DNA of 64,000 nucleotides from 9FT-COMBO-48-23 sp963754385 (GTDB lineage: Bacteria; Chloroflexota; Dehalococcoidia; GIF9; UBA5629): NCBI GenBank assembly GCA_963754385.1, contig CAVWGE010000005.1:1-64000 (forward strand), read 5' to 3'. How positions within the stretch are numbered: position 1 is the stretch's first letter; each line of letters opens with the position of its first letter. This document shows, one piece after another, positions 1 to 8,285 of the stretch. A program made the translations under genes and the position numbers. Below the pieces are notes generated by a model. The model was given only the letters and a program-made list of their open reading frames with translations. It searched no databases and was not told where the DNA came from.

Positions 1-53
1 CTTGCTGGCTTATACCCGCCCCTTTGATAGGGGAGGGTCAGAGCAGACAAATA

Positions 54-118
54 CGTAGGGACAGACCTTCAGGTCTTTCCAACTCGGACAGGGCTAAAGC
101 CCTGTCCCTACAGAGTAA
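54..118. repeat. Dispersed palindromic element, two hairpins
   Basis: Two inverted repeats lie just before tlyA. The first is AGACCT-TC-AGGTCT (63-76). The second is a perfect 10-bp stem GGACAGGGCT-AA-AGCCCTGTCC (86-107). The flanks read GTAGGGACAG. The same architecture (10-bp arms, 2-base loop, GTAGGG(A/G)CAGG lead) recurs at 2160, 6283 and 63048. The element ends only a few bases from the tlyA start codon, so it may lie in the tlyA leader or act as a terminator for the gene to the left. Confidence 0.75.
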
Positions 119-120
119 AT

Positions 121-855
121 ATGGCAAAACAGCGACTGGACAATCTGCTGGTGAGCAGAGAACTGGCTGAAAACAAGAAAATGGCCCAGGCTCTGATTAT
201 GGCCGGCAAGGTAACCGTATCCGGCAAGGTAATCACCAAGCCGGGCACTCCGGTGGATGAAGACGCCGAACTCGAGCTGGCCGAAAAACTGCCGTATGTC
301 AGCCGTGGCGGCATCAAGCTGGCTCATGCCCTGGATGAGTTCAAGCTCAATGTCGCTTCCCTGACGGCTATGGATGTCGGCGCCTCTACCGGCGGCTTCA
401 CCGACTGCCTCTTGCAGCATGGTGCCAGGCGTGTCTACGCCATAGACGTCGGCTACGGTCAGCTCGACTATAAGTTGAGGCAGGACCCCAGAGTAGTTGT
501 CATGGAAAGGATAAATGCCCACTATCCCTTCTCCCTGCCGGGAAAGGTGAACATAGCCACCATAGACTTGTCCTTCATCTCCGTGACCAAGGTAATGCCC
601 AACGTTATAGAACACCTTATGGAACCTGGTTACATAATCGTGCTATTCAAGCCGCAGTTCGAGGCAAAAAGAAAAGAGGTGCCTAAAGGCGGCGTAATCA
701 AAGACCCACAGGTTCACGCCCGGGTTCTCGGTCGCTTCATCGTCTGGGCAACCGGGCATGACTTAAGACTGCGCGGGCTGGTTGCCTCGCCTATACTTGG
801 TGCCGAGGGCAATAAGGAGTTTATCGTATTTCTGACGCCCAGGCAAATTGAATGA
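121..855 (+). CDS. tlyA: TlyA family rRNA 2'-O-methyltransferase
   Basis: The 244-residue product has the two-part TlyA layout: an N-terminal S4 RNA-binding domain (about 4-62) and an FtsJ/RrmJ-type SAM methyltransferase domain. Visible motifs are SRGGIKL (61-67), the SAM loop DVGASTGGFTDC (85-96), TIDLSF (147-152) and FKPQFE (176-181). K66, D149, K177 and E181 are placed like the catalytic K-D-K-E tetrad of RrmJ-type enzymes. In characterised TlyA proteins the activity is 2'-O-methylation of cytidines in 16S and 23S rRNA. The ATG lacks a strong ribosome binding site. The stop overlaps the next gene by 4 bases (ATGA), so the two are probably cotranscribed. Confidence 0.93.
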   Translation: MAKQRLDNLLVSRELAENKKMAQALIMAGKVTVSGKVITKPGTPVDEDAELELAEKLPYVSRGGIKLAHALDEFKLNVASLTAMDVGASTGGFTDCLLQHGARRVYAIDVGYGQLDYKLRQDPRVVVMERINAHYPFSLPGKVNIATIDLSFISVTKVMPNVIEHLMEPGYIIVLFKPQFEAKRKEVPKGGVIKDPQVHARVLGRFIVWATGHDLRLRGLVASPILGAEGNKEFIVFLTPRQIE

Positions 856-1625
856 AAAGAGATTTCACACTAACGATTGACAACCTTCGGCTTCCCGGCG
901 AGGTCTATCTTCCAGAGACCTCTAAGAGACCTTGCCCGGCACTGTGCCTGTGCCACGGCATCCCTTCCGGACAGCCCGGCTCAAGCGGTGACAAAGGCTA
1001 TCCGGGACTGGCTGAAAGGTTCTGTGCCGCCGGCTTTGTCACCCTGATTTTCAATTTCCGCGGCGCCGGCCAAGCTCAGGGCAACCTTGACATGATGGGC
1101 TGGACACGGGATTTAAAGGCTGCCATCGACTACCTCATCAGTCTGTATGAAGTCGATAAATCGCGCCTCTGTCTTCTCGGCTCCAGCGCCGGTGCTGCCG
1201 TTAGCGTCTATGTCGCCGCCAATGACCCCAGGGTGTCTTCTCTGGTAACCTTCGCCTGCCCGGCTGAATTCGGTTTTCTGACCGACAAGCAGCGCGCCAA
1301 AGCTACCATAGACCACTTCCGCAGCATCGGCGTGATAAGAGATAAGGACTTTCCACCTTCGGCAGACGAATGGCTTGACAGCTTCAACACGGTCTCACCG
1401 CTTCACTGGATAGGCAGAATCTCTACCCGTCCCCTCCTCTTGATTCACGGCGATAAAGACGACCTGGTGCCCGTAGAACACGCCCACAGGCTCTACAAGC
1501 ATGCCGGGGAGCCTAAGGAACTGGTCATAATCCCAGACGCGGGACACAGGCTGCGTCTGGAAGAAAAAGCCATAACTACAGCCCTGGACTGGCTGAAGGC
1601 AAAATCCACCATGCATACCCCTTGA
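852..1625 (+). CDS. Alpha/beta hydrolase (dienelactone hydrolase / prolyl oligopeptidase-like)
   Basis: The 257-residue protein has a complete alpha/beta hydrolase catalytic set: HG oxyanion segment (35-36), nucleophile elbow G-S-S-A-G (110-114, Ser112), acidic residue in HGDKDDLVP (Asp204 best placed) and His232 in DAGHR. There is no signal peptide, so it should be cytoplasmic. The start codon overlaps the tlyA stop (ATGA), which fixes the start and indicates translational coupling. The substrate cannot be read from the sequence. The short cap region between residues 145 and 180 is typical of small esterases and acyl-peptidase-like hydrolases. Confidence 0.85.
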   Translation: MKRDFTLTIDNLRLPGEVYLPETSKRPCPALCLCHGIPSGQPGSSGDKGYPGLAERFCAAGFVTLIFNFRGAGQAQGNLDMMGWTRDLKAAIDYLISLYEVDKSRLCLLGSSAGAAVSVYVAANDPRVSSLVTFACPAEFGFLTDKQRAKATIDHFRSIGVIRDKDFPPSADEWLDSFNTVSPLHWIGRISTRPLLLIHGDKDDLVPVEHAHRLYKHAGEPKELVIIPDAGHRLRLEEKAITTALDWLKAKSTMHTP

Positions 1626-1658
1626 AATAGACATTCACGATGATAGAGGCACGGACTA

Positions 1659-1687
1659 TTGACAAGGTACCAGAATATGACTATATT
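1659..1687 (+). promoter_or_regulatory. Sigma70-type promoter of the TM2-protein gene
   Basis: TTGACA at 1659-1664 and TATATT at 1682-1687 are separated by exactly 17 bases. The nearest downstream start is the ATG at 1754, preceded by a strong GGAGGAGG at 1741. This is one of the best consensus promoters in the window. Confidence 0.7.
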
Positions 1688-1753
1688 TTGCACAGCATAT
1701 ACGAAACAATTTTGCATAATAATCGTTAATTAAATCAGCGGGAGGAGGTAAAG

Positions 1754-2143
1754 ATGTACTGTAGGAACTGCGGCAAAGAGGTGGCACAAAAAGCCGTTTT
1801 ATGCGTCTCGTGTGGCTGTGCACCATCCGGTGGCAGAAATTTCTGTCAGAACTGTGGTAAGCCAACTGACCCTGCTGCAGAAATATGCGTCAAGTGTGGC
1901 GTCCCGCTGGCTGGAGAGGGAGCAAAGTCCAAAATAGTTGCCGGAATACTGGGCATAGTCGTCGGTGGATTCGGAGTCCATCGCTTTTATCTCGGCTATA
2001 TTGGCATAGGTATTGCCCAGATTTTTGTGACACTTATCACATTCGGGGCTGGTGCACTATGGGGATTCATTGAAGGGATCTTGATTTTAGTCGGCACATC
2101 CATAACAAAGGATGCTAAAGGCAGACCTCTAAAAGAAGGATAA
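1754..2143 (+). CDS. Double zinc-ribbon TM2 domain membrane protein
   Basis: The 129-residue protein begins with two zinc-ribbon units of CxxC pairs (C3/C6 with C17/C20, and C31/C34 with C45/C48). A TM2 domain with two membrane helices follows, carrying the family signature GGFGVHRFYLG (71-81). TM2 proteins are small membrane proteins of poorly known function; the ribbons probably bind Zn2+ on the cytoplasmic side. The start is well supported by GGAGGAGG with 6-base spacing. It has its own promoter (1659-1687), so it appears monocistronic. Confidence 0.85.
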   Translation: MYCRNCGKEVAQKAVLCVSCGCAPSGGRNFCQNCGKPTDPAAEICVKCGVPLAGEGAKSKIVAGILGIVVGGFGVHRFYLGYIGIGIAQIFVTLITFGAGALWGFIEGILILVGTSITKDAKGRPLKEG

Positions 2144-2159
2144 AAAGCAAAAGTAGGTA

Positions 2160-2231
2160 CAGGTCTTTAGACCTGCCCCTAAAAAATCCGCCCAAACCTC
2201 GCCGTGCGACCCTAAAGGATCGCAGCTACAT
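2160..2231. repeat. Dispersed palindromic element
   Basis: An inverted repeat AGGTCT-TT-AGACCT (2161-2174) with CAGG/CCTG flanks belongs to the family seen at 54, 6283 and 63048. A second, imperfect hairpin (GCGACCCT-AAA-GGATCGC, about 2206-2223) follows and resembles the element at 11120-11170. Both lie between the TM2 gene and the purine operon. Confidence 0.6.
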
Positions 2232-2249
2232 CTCATGAAAACATTCAAA

Positions 2250-2279
2250 TTGACCTCTACATAGCAAAAAGCTTATAAT
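2250..2279 (+). promoter_or_regulatory. Probable promoter of the purFMH operon
   Basis: TTGACC (2250-2255) and TATAAT (2274-2279) are 18 bases apart and end 18 bases before the purF ATG. The resulting leader would be only about 10 bases, and no clear ribosome binding site precedes purF. I see no purine riboswitch in the upstream sequence. Confidence 0.6.
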
Positions 2280-2297
2280 AACTATACAAGCTTAGCT

Positions 2298-3713
2298 ATG
2301 CATGAAAGCTGCGGTATTTTCGGTATCTATGCCCCCGGAGTAGATGTAGCCCGAATTACCTTTTTTGGGCTTTACGCCCTCCAGCATCGTGGACAGGAAA
2401 GCGCCGGCATCGCCACCTCCGACGGAAAGAAAATCTACCTACACACCTCAATGGGACTGGTTTCCCAGGTGTTTACCGAGGACGAACTGGCCCAACTCCC
2501 GGGTCACATCGGTATCGGGCACACCAGGTATTCCACCACCGGCTCAAGCCGCCCAAGCAATGCCCAACCCATACTGGTGGAAGCAAATTCCACAACCATC
2601 GCCTTAGGACACAACGGCAACATAGTCAATTCCAAATTCCTCCGCGACGAGCTTTGCCATTTGGGATACGAATTTTCCACCACTACCGACTCCGAGATTA
2701 TCGCCAATCTCATCATATCCTCCACAGAAAGAACTCTGGTAGACAAGATAAAGTACGCCATGCGCCGCCTGCAGGGAGCCTATTCTCTGGTAATATTGAC
2801 CAAGGACAAGCTGATTGGAGTTCGCGACCCCATGGGAGTACGACCGCTTTGTCTTGGCACCATCGACGGTGGCTGGGTAATCGCCTCAGAAAGCTGTGCC
2901 TTTGGCCATATCGGCGCTCAGTTCATCAGGGAAATCGAACCGGGCGAAATAGTGGTTATAAACAAAAATGGGGTTAGAAGTTTTACGGAAAACGGCCCCC
3001 GAAAAGCTCTATGCATCTTCGAATATATCTACTTCGCCCGCCCCGACAGCATTATACAGGGCAAGCTGCTTTACCCGGCACGACAAGCCATGGGCAAAAT
3101 ACTGGCTCGGGAATACCCTGTCGATGCTGATCTGGTGATGGGTGTACCCGATTCCGCCACCGCTGCCGGCATCGGTTATGCCGCAGCCTCAGGCATCCCG
3201 TACTGCGAGGGTCTAATCAAGAACCGCTATGTAGGACGCACTTTCATCGAGCCCGACCAGAGACTACGAGACCTCGGTGTTAAGCTGAAGTTCAACCCGC
3301 TGTCCGAAACAATCGCGGGGAAAAGATTAGTGGTCGTCGACGACAGCATAGTCCGCGGCACCACCACTCCTAAAGTAGTCGCCATGCTCAGGCGAGCCGG
3401 CGCCAGAGAGGTACACCTGCGCATCTGTGCACCACCTATCCGCCACCCCTGCTTCTTCGGCGTAGATATGGCAACCAGATGGGAGCTTATCGCCGCCCAA
3501 AAGACCGTACCGGAGATCAGAGACGCCATCGGAGCTGATTCCCTCGGCTACATAAGCATCGAAGGTCTGATTGAAGCTATAGGCCTGCCCAAAGATATCT
3601 TCTGCCTGGCTTGCTTCACCGGAGAATACCCCATACCGGTGCAGCTGGAGATGGACAAACTGGCTCTAGAAGCCATACCTTCAGGGAGTTTGAGTGAACT
3701 CGGCGGATCGTGA
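2298..3713 (+). CDS. purF: Amidophosphoribosyltransferase
   Basis: The 471-residue enzyme transfers the glutamine amide to PRPP, the first committed step of de novo purine synthesis. The N-terminal class II glutamine amidotransferase domain begins MHESCGIFG; Cys5 would be the nucleophile after removal of a 4-residue propeptide. The phosphoribosyltransferase domain carries the PRPP motif VVVDDSIVRGTT. Cysteines in ALCIFEY, CAPPIRHPC and FCLACF occupy the places of the [4Fe-4S] ligands of the Bacillus-type enzyme, which suits an anaerobe. It overlaps purM by 20 bases. Confidence 0.96.
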   Translation: MHESCGIFGIYAPGVDVARITFFGLYALQHRGQESAGIATSDGKKIYLHTSMGLVSQVFTEDELAQLPGHIGIGHTRYSTTGSSRPSNAQPILVEANSTTIALGHNGNIVNSKFLRDELCHLGYEFSTTTDSEIIANLIISSTERTLVDKIKYAMRRLQGAYSLVILTKDKLIGVRDPMGVRPLCLGTIDGGWVIASESCAFGHIGAQFIREIEPGEIVVINKNGVRSFTENGPRKALCIFEYIYFARPDSIIQGKLLYPARQAMGKILAREYPVDADLVMGVPDSATAAGIGYAAASGIPYCEGLIKNRYVGRTFIEPDQRLRDLGVKLKFNPLSETIAGKRLVVVDDSIVRGTTTPKVVAMLRRAGAREVHLRICAPPIRHPCFFGVDMATRWELIAAQKTVPEIRDAIGADSLGYISIEGLIEAIGLPKDIFCLACFTGEYPIPVQLEMDKLALEAIPSGSLSELGGS

Positions 3714-4719
3714 GACCTACGCCCGTGCCGGCGTCGATGTCAAGGCTGCCGATAAAGCCAAAGAGCTGATTAAGCGACTTGCCCGGTCTACCTCCGGACC
3801 TGAAGTCTTAACCGATATCGGCTTATTCAGCGGCATGTTCCAACTAAAGGGCTATACCGAGCCGGTACTGGTATCAAGTGTTGACGGCGTAGGCACCAAG
3901 CTCAAAATCGCCTCGTTTTTACATAAGCACGACAGCGTCGGCGTCGACTTAGTCAATCACTGTGTCAACGACATTCTCACCTGCGGCGCTTCTCCACTTT
4001 TCTTCCTCGACTATATCGCGATGGGCAAACTACTGCCGGAAAAGGTGGAGAGCATCGTCAGCGGCATAGCCCAGGCCTGTAAAAACGTTGGCTGCGCCCT
4101 AATCGGCGGCGAAACTGCTGAAATGCCGGGAATATACCACGGCGACGATTATGACCTCGTTGGCTTCATCATCGGGGCAGTAGAAAAGACAAACATACTC
4201 AGCGGCAATTCCATCGCTTCTGACGATATTATCCTCGGCCTGCCTTCCAGTGGACTACATACCAACGGCTACTCGCTGGTGCGTAAGGTTTTCGACATAG
4301 ACCGAGACCCATCTTCGCTACAAATCTCCTACCCTGAACTGAAGCGGACTCTGGGCGAGGTGCTTCTCGAGCCGCACCGCTGCTACTACTCGGAACTGAA
4401 GCCGGTTTTGTCGATGGTTAAAGGGCTGGCCCATATCACCGGCGGTGGATTCGAAGGTAATATCCCTAGAATACTCCCCCAGGGCCTGGCTGTGCAGCTC
4501 AACAAAGATGCCTGGCAGGTTCCACCCATCTTCAAGCTCATTCAAGAAAGGGGCAAAATCAAAGAAGCCGAGATGCATCAAGTATTCAACATGGGTATAG
4601 GTATGGTCATTTTCTGCTCCCCGCAACAGGTAGCCGAACTTACCGCCGCCTTGCCTGAAACCCAAGAAATTGGTAAAGTTATCAAATCCACGGATGGCAA
4701 AAAATTAATTATCTCCTAA
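3694..4719 (+). CDS. purM: Phosphoribosylformylglycinamidine cyclo-ligase (AIR synthetase)
   Basis: The 341-residue protein catalyses ATP-dependent closure of FGAM to AIR in purine synthesis. It has the PurM-type signatures DGVGTKL (about 67-73), GGETAEMPG and GGGFEGNIPR. The start is a GTG inside the purF 3' end, with GGGAG at 3684-3688 just upstream, so translation is probably coupled to purF. The length matches the family. An 11-base gap containing AAGGAGG separates it from purH. Confidence 0.96.
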   Translation: MNSADRETYARAGVDVKAADKAKELIKRLARSTSGPEVLTDIGLFSGMFQLKGYTEPVLVSSVDGVGTKLKIASFLHKHDSVGVDLVNHCVNDILTCGASPLFFLDYIAMGKLLPEKVESIVSGIAQACKNVGCALIGGETAEMPGIYHGDDYDLVGFIIGAVEKTNILSGNSIASDDIILGLPSSGLHTNGYSLVRKVFDIDRDPSSLQISYPELKRTLGEVLLEPHRCYYSELKPVLSMVKGLAHITGGGFEGNIPRILPQGLAVQLNKDAWQVPPIFKLIQERGKIKEAEMHQVFNMGIGMVIFCSPQQVAELTAALPETQEIGKVIKSTDGKKLIIS

Positions 4720-4729
4720 GGAGGCTAAC

Positions 4730-6262
4730 TTGCGCGCTATTGTCAGTGTTTCCGACAAATCAGGACTGGTCGATTTTGTCCGCAAACTAAAAGACCTAGA
4801 TGTCGAAATATTCAGCACCGGTGGCACTAAAAAAGCCATTGAGGCTGAGGGCATAAAAGTTCACAGCATCTCGGAGCTCACCGGTTTCCCTGAGATTCTA
4901 AACGGCCGGGTGAAAACCCTTCACCCTGTAGTCCACGGCGGTATACTCGCTAGGCGTGACCTTCCTCAGCACATGGACGAGCTGGCAAAGAATAAGATTC
5001 AAACCATAGATATGATTGTGGTCAATCTCTACCCCTTTATACAGACAGTAACCAAGGCCAATGTTTCCCTTGAAGAGGCTCTTGAGAATATAGACATCGG
5101 CGGACCGACGATGATTCGTGCCGCCGCCAAAAACTTCCCATCTGTCCTGGTAATCGTTGACCCTGAAGACTATGACGTTATCATCGAAAAGCTGAAAAAA
5201 GGCAAGGTGGACCAGCAAGAGCGAAAAAGGCTGGCTCAAAAAGCCTTCCAGCACGTCGCCATGTATGACACCGCCATTGCCCAGTATCTCAGAGGCGAGG
5301 AGACCTTCCCGCAGAATATGACCATAGCCATGAAGAAGCTCTACGACCTGCGCTACGGAGAAAATCCTCACCAGAAAGCTGCCATCTATGCCGAGCAATC
5401 GATAAGGCAGAAGCCTGCGGGCATGACGTCGGTCAAGCTGCTCCACGGTCCTGAGCTCTCCTTCAATAATTTCCTCGACCTCGAAGCTGCCTGGAGCACA
5501 GCCTGCGACTTCACTGACCCTACCGTAGCCATCATCAAGCATAACAACGCCTGCGGGCTTTGCAGCAATAATGACCTGATTGAAGCCTATAAGAGAGCTC
5601 TTGCCGGTGACCCGGTATCCGCCTTCGGGGGCATTGTCGCCTGCAATTGCCCCATCGACCTGGCTCTGGCTACTGAAATCGATAAGACTCACTACGACTG
5701 CATCATAGCCCCAGGTTACAGCGATGAAGTCCTTGACATCTTCAAGCGCAAGAAGAACCTGCGTCTACTCTCATTGCCCGTACTGCATCAGCACGGCAAG
5801 ACCGGAAACATCGACATTCGTCCCATCAGCGGCGGTTTCATGGTGCAAGAGCAGGACTACTACACCGAGGAAGAGTTTAAGCCCAAGACCGTATCCAAGC
5901 GCGAGCCAACCAAGTCCGAGATGCGCGATATGGTTTTCGCCTGGAAAGCTGTGAAACACATAAAGTCGAACGGCATCGTCCTGGCTAAAGACAATACGCT
6001 GCTCGGCATGGGCACAGGCCAGCCCAACAGGGTAGTCAGCGTGGAGCTGTCCTTAAAGAGAGCCGGTGATGCCGCCAAAGGCAGCGTGCTCGCCTCCGAT
6101 GCCATGATTCCCTTCCCTGATACCGTTGAGGTGGCAGCACAGGGCGGAGCCACCGCCGTAATACAAACCGGCGGCTCGATAAGAGATAAAGAGGTAATCG
6201 CCACAGCCGATAAATACAATATGGCTATGGTGCTCACCGGCATACGCCACTTTAGACACTAA
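4730..6262 (+). CDS. purH: Bifunctional AICAR transformylase / IMP cyclohydrolase
   Basis: The 510-residue enzyme performs the last two steps to IMP. The N-terminal MGS-like cyclohydrolase domain (about 1-130) includes TGGTKKAI and GRVKTLHP. The AICAR transformylase domain follows, with LRYGENPHQ and the catalytic KHNNACG segment. The start is TTG at 4730, supported by AAGGAGG overlapping the purM stop. It closes a purF-purM-purH operon. No purN, purD or purL is visible nearby. The palindromic element at 6283 follows the stop. Confidence 0.96.
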   Translation: MRAIVSVSDKSGLVDFVRKLKDLDVEIFSTGGTKKAIEAEGIKVHSISELTGFPEILNGRVKTLHPVVHGGILARRDLPQHMDELAKNKIQTIDMIVVNLYPFIQTVTKANVSLEEALENIDIGGPTMIRAAAKNFPSVLVIVDPEDYDVIIEKLKKGKVDQQERKRLAQKAFQHVAMYDTAIAQYLRGEETFPQNMTIAMKKLYDLRYGENPHQKAAIYAEQSIRQKPAGMTSVKLLHGPELSFNNFLDLEAAWSTACDFTDPTVAIIKHNNACGLCSNNDLIEAYKRALAGDPVSAFGGIVACNCPIDLALATEIDKTHYDCIIAPGYSDEVLDIFKRKKNLRLLSLPVLHQHGKTGNIDIRPISGGFMVQEQDYYTEEEFKPKTVSKREPTKSEMRDMVFAWKAVKHIKSNGIVLAKDNTLLGMGTGQPNRVVSVELSLKRAGDAAKGSVLASDAMIPFPDTVEVAAQGGATAVIQTGGSIRDKEVIATADKYNMAMVLTGIRHFRH

Positions 6263-6282
6263 GATGACGAACACAAATGTAG

Positions 6283-6304
6283 GGGCAGGGCTTTAGCCCT
6301 GCCC
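6283..6304. repeat. Dispersed palindromic element
   Basis: This is a perfect inverted repeat, GGGCAGGGCT-TT-AGCCCTGCCC, preceded by TGTAGG. Arms are 10 bp and the loop 2 bases, as in the copies at 86-107 and 63048-63069, but with different arm bases that still pair. It lies between purH and the small gene at 6322. Confidence 0.75.
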
Positions 6305-6321
6305 ACAGAGAACAAAGTGAA

Positions 6322-6639
6322 ATGTTGATAATCAATAAAGACAGCGTTACTGCTACCAGGCAGCAAATAGCTGACCCGAAGAAGATAAAACAGGCTATTA
6401 AAGATGTGAAAAAAATGCTGGAGATAAAGGAAACCCTCCTGTGGCGGTCTGAGGGGATGGCATCTTGCTGCGGTTCTCTGAGCAATGTATCGGCACAACT
6501 CACCCGTGAAGTCAACATTCTGGAAAATACCCTGGCGGCACTGGAGAACGGCAATGCAGCTCAAGCAGCTGATTTATTACAGGAGTACATCCAGGTACTA
6601 GAGGCGAGCTGTGAACCCAGCCAACCGAACTATTGTTGA
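6322..6639 (+). CDS. Hypothetical helical protein
   Basis: I do not recognise this 105-residue protein. It reads as two long amphipathic helices, with leucine/isoleucine heptad-like spacing around residues 20-40 and 55-95 and a CCG pair near 49-51. There is no signal peptide or membrane segment. It begins 18 bases after a palindromic element and has only a weak ribosome binding site. Composition is coding-like and the frame is open throughout, but no family or role can be assigned. Confidence 0.55.
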   Translation: MLIINKDSVTATRQQIADPKKIKQAIKDVKKMLEIKETLLWRSEGMASCCGSLSNVSAQLTREVNILENTLAALENGNAAQAADLLQEYIQVLEASCEPSQPNYC

Positions 6640-6789
6640 CCTCGATATTTTCTTTCTCCCGCCAGCATCATCTCCAGCGACCCATTCCAGGTAGCACGAG
6701 AGCTTAAAGAGGCTTTAATATAACCCACGCAATAGCAAATACCAAATACTAAGCACTGAATCCTAAACACTACCTTCTATCTATTATGT

Positions 6790-6795
6790 TATAAT
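6790..6795 (+). promoter_or_regulatory. Candidate -10 box ahead of the benzoyl-CoA-reductase-like operon
   Basis: TATAAT sits about 110 bases upstream of the ATG at 6906 in an otherwise non-coding 266-base gap. The matching -35 region is poor, so an activator may be needed. AAGGAG at 6892-6897 is the ribosome binding site of the first gene. Confidence 0.4.
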
Positions 6796-6905
6796 ACGGA
6801 ACGCATATCTGGTGCCCGTACACAACCGGAACTATCGTCTAACTTTGAATTTACCGGTACAATAAAGCCTGCCAAAAAGCCTAAATCCCAAAGGAGTGAA
6901 CTGGC

Positions 6906-8249
6906 ATGGTTACAGAAGAGAAAAAGAAGGTAATAAACCGGCTGAAAACAATGTATCCGCTTCGAGCTAAGGTAAACGAGACATATCTAAAGAGCATCGA
7001 AGCCATAAACGCAGGCAAGCCTGCCGTCTGGGCTATGCTCAACTTCTACTACGGTGACCCCATACTAAAAGCTATGGACGTGGAAGCGGTCTATCCGGAA
7101 AATTATGGTGCCGTCGCCGCAGCTATGGGCGTTGCCCAGCAATATCTGGAACAGGCGTATGCCGACGGCTTTCCTACGCATCTCTGCGGCTACAGCCTGG
7201 CTGGTCTCGGTTATACGTCGAGGATGATGAGAGAATTCAAAGGCGAGGTACCACCAGAGTCACCCTTCGGAGGCATGCCAAAGCCATTATTCCTGCTGTC
7301 CTCATCTGCTATCTGCGATGCCAGGTACAAATGGTTCCAGGCATTAGGCCGTTACATGGATGTCCCGGTATGGACACTGGAATCACCCAGCCCCGGAGTA
7401 AAGGAGCTTTTCATCGAGGGCGCTCTCGAAGCCATGGTTGACATGGAAGTTAAGCACCTCAAGGATTTCGTAGCCTTCGTCGAAGGCATGTTGGGCAAAA
7501 AAATGGACTGGGTCAAGCTGGATGAAACGGTTGACCTCATGATAGAGATAAATCGCGTATGGTATCAGGTGAATGAGTTGCGCAAGGCTAAACCGTGCCC
7601 CATGAACAGCCGGGACTTCTGGAGCGCCATGGCGGCAGCCTTATTCCTGGCCGGCGACCTCAAGGATTCCCTGCAGCTCTACCAAAATATGTATCAAGAG
7701 GTCGAAGACAGGGTGAACAACCACATAGGAGCTATACCTGAGGAGAAATACCGGCTGTTATTCGCCGAGCTTCCGCCCTGGCACAGCTTAGGCTTTTTTG
7801 ACAAACTGGCTGAGAGAGGGTGGAACTTCGTCATCGAGAGCTTCGGCTATCATCCGCCTATACCTCTTGACCTGAGTGGCGTCAGTGACCCGCTGGAACG
7901 AATCGCCAGATTTAACCTCCAGTTTTTTGCCGGCTATGCTGAAGACGCCCGGCAACAGAACGTGCCCAGCGGCTCCTTCGCCTACCCCTATATAAAATTC
8001 GCCAGAGAATGGAAATGCGATGGGGCTATGCTTCACCCACTTATCAGCTGCCGCAGCGCCTCGACACACCTGCCTTACGTGGCGAATATGCTCATGGAAA
8101 ACCTGAAGGTGCCTTCTCTAACTATCGAAGGGGACATAGTAGACCTCAGATTGTTCAACCCGGAAGATGCCCTGGCCAAGGCAGAGCCTTTTGAGGAGAC
8201 AATGGAGCACTACAAACGAATGAGGAAACAGGAAGGCTTCGACTGGTAA
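6906..8249 (+). CDS. Benzoyl-CoA reductase / 2-hydroxyacyl-CoA dehydratase subunit (BzdO/HgdB-like)
   Basis: The 447-residue protein belongs to the HgdB/BcrC/BcrB superfamily of low-potential Fe-S enzymes that take up electrons one at a time from an ATP-driven activator. Family features include HLCGYSLAG, SSSAICDARY, LISCRSAS and GDIVDLRLF; the cysteines in the first three are candidate [4Fe-4S] ligands. It is first in a cluster with a second catalytic subunit and two activator ATPases. That two-plus-two composition, and the sizes (447, 386, 280, 260), resemble the Azoarcus-type BzdNOPQ benzoyl-CoA reductase, although N and O are swapped. A 2-hydroxyacyl-CoA dehydratase remains possible because substrate cannot be read by eye. 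Confidence 0.85.
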   Translation: MVTEEKKKVINRLKTMYPLRAKVNETYLKSIEAINAGKPAVWAMLNFYYGDPILKAMDVEAVYPENYGAVAAAMGVAQQYLEQAYADGFPTHLCGYSLAGLGYTSRMMREFKGEVPPESPFGGMPKPLFLLSSSAICDARYKWFQALGRYMDVPVWTLESPSPGVKELFIEGALEAMVDMEVKHLKDFVAFVEGMLGKKMDWVKLDETVDLMIEINRVWYQVNELRKAKPCPMNSRDFWSAMAAALFLAGDLKDSLQLYQNMYQEVEDRVNNHIGAIPEEKYRLLFAELPPWHSLGFFDKLAERGWNFVIESFGYHPPIPLDLSGVSDPLERIARFNLQFFAGYAEDARQQNVPSGSFAYPYIKFAREWKCDGAMLHPLISCRSASTHLPYVANMLMENLKVPSLTIEGDIVDLRLFNPEDALAKAEPFEETMEHYKRMRKQEGFDW

Positions 8250-8285
8250 GAAGGCAAATAATTTCAATTTAATTAGGTGTCAGCA

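Noticed and set aside
94..615. Long minus-strand open frame opposite tlyA
   Set aside because: It is the antisense of a clear TlyA gene, with no start context or family motif; codon pattern follows the plus-strand gene.
4898..5692. 264-codon minus-strand open frame
   Set aside because: It lies wholly opposite purH, whose motifs are all in place. No motif or ribosome binding site supports it.
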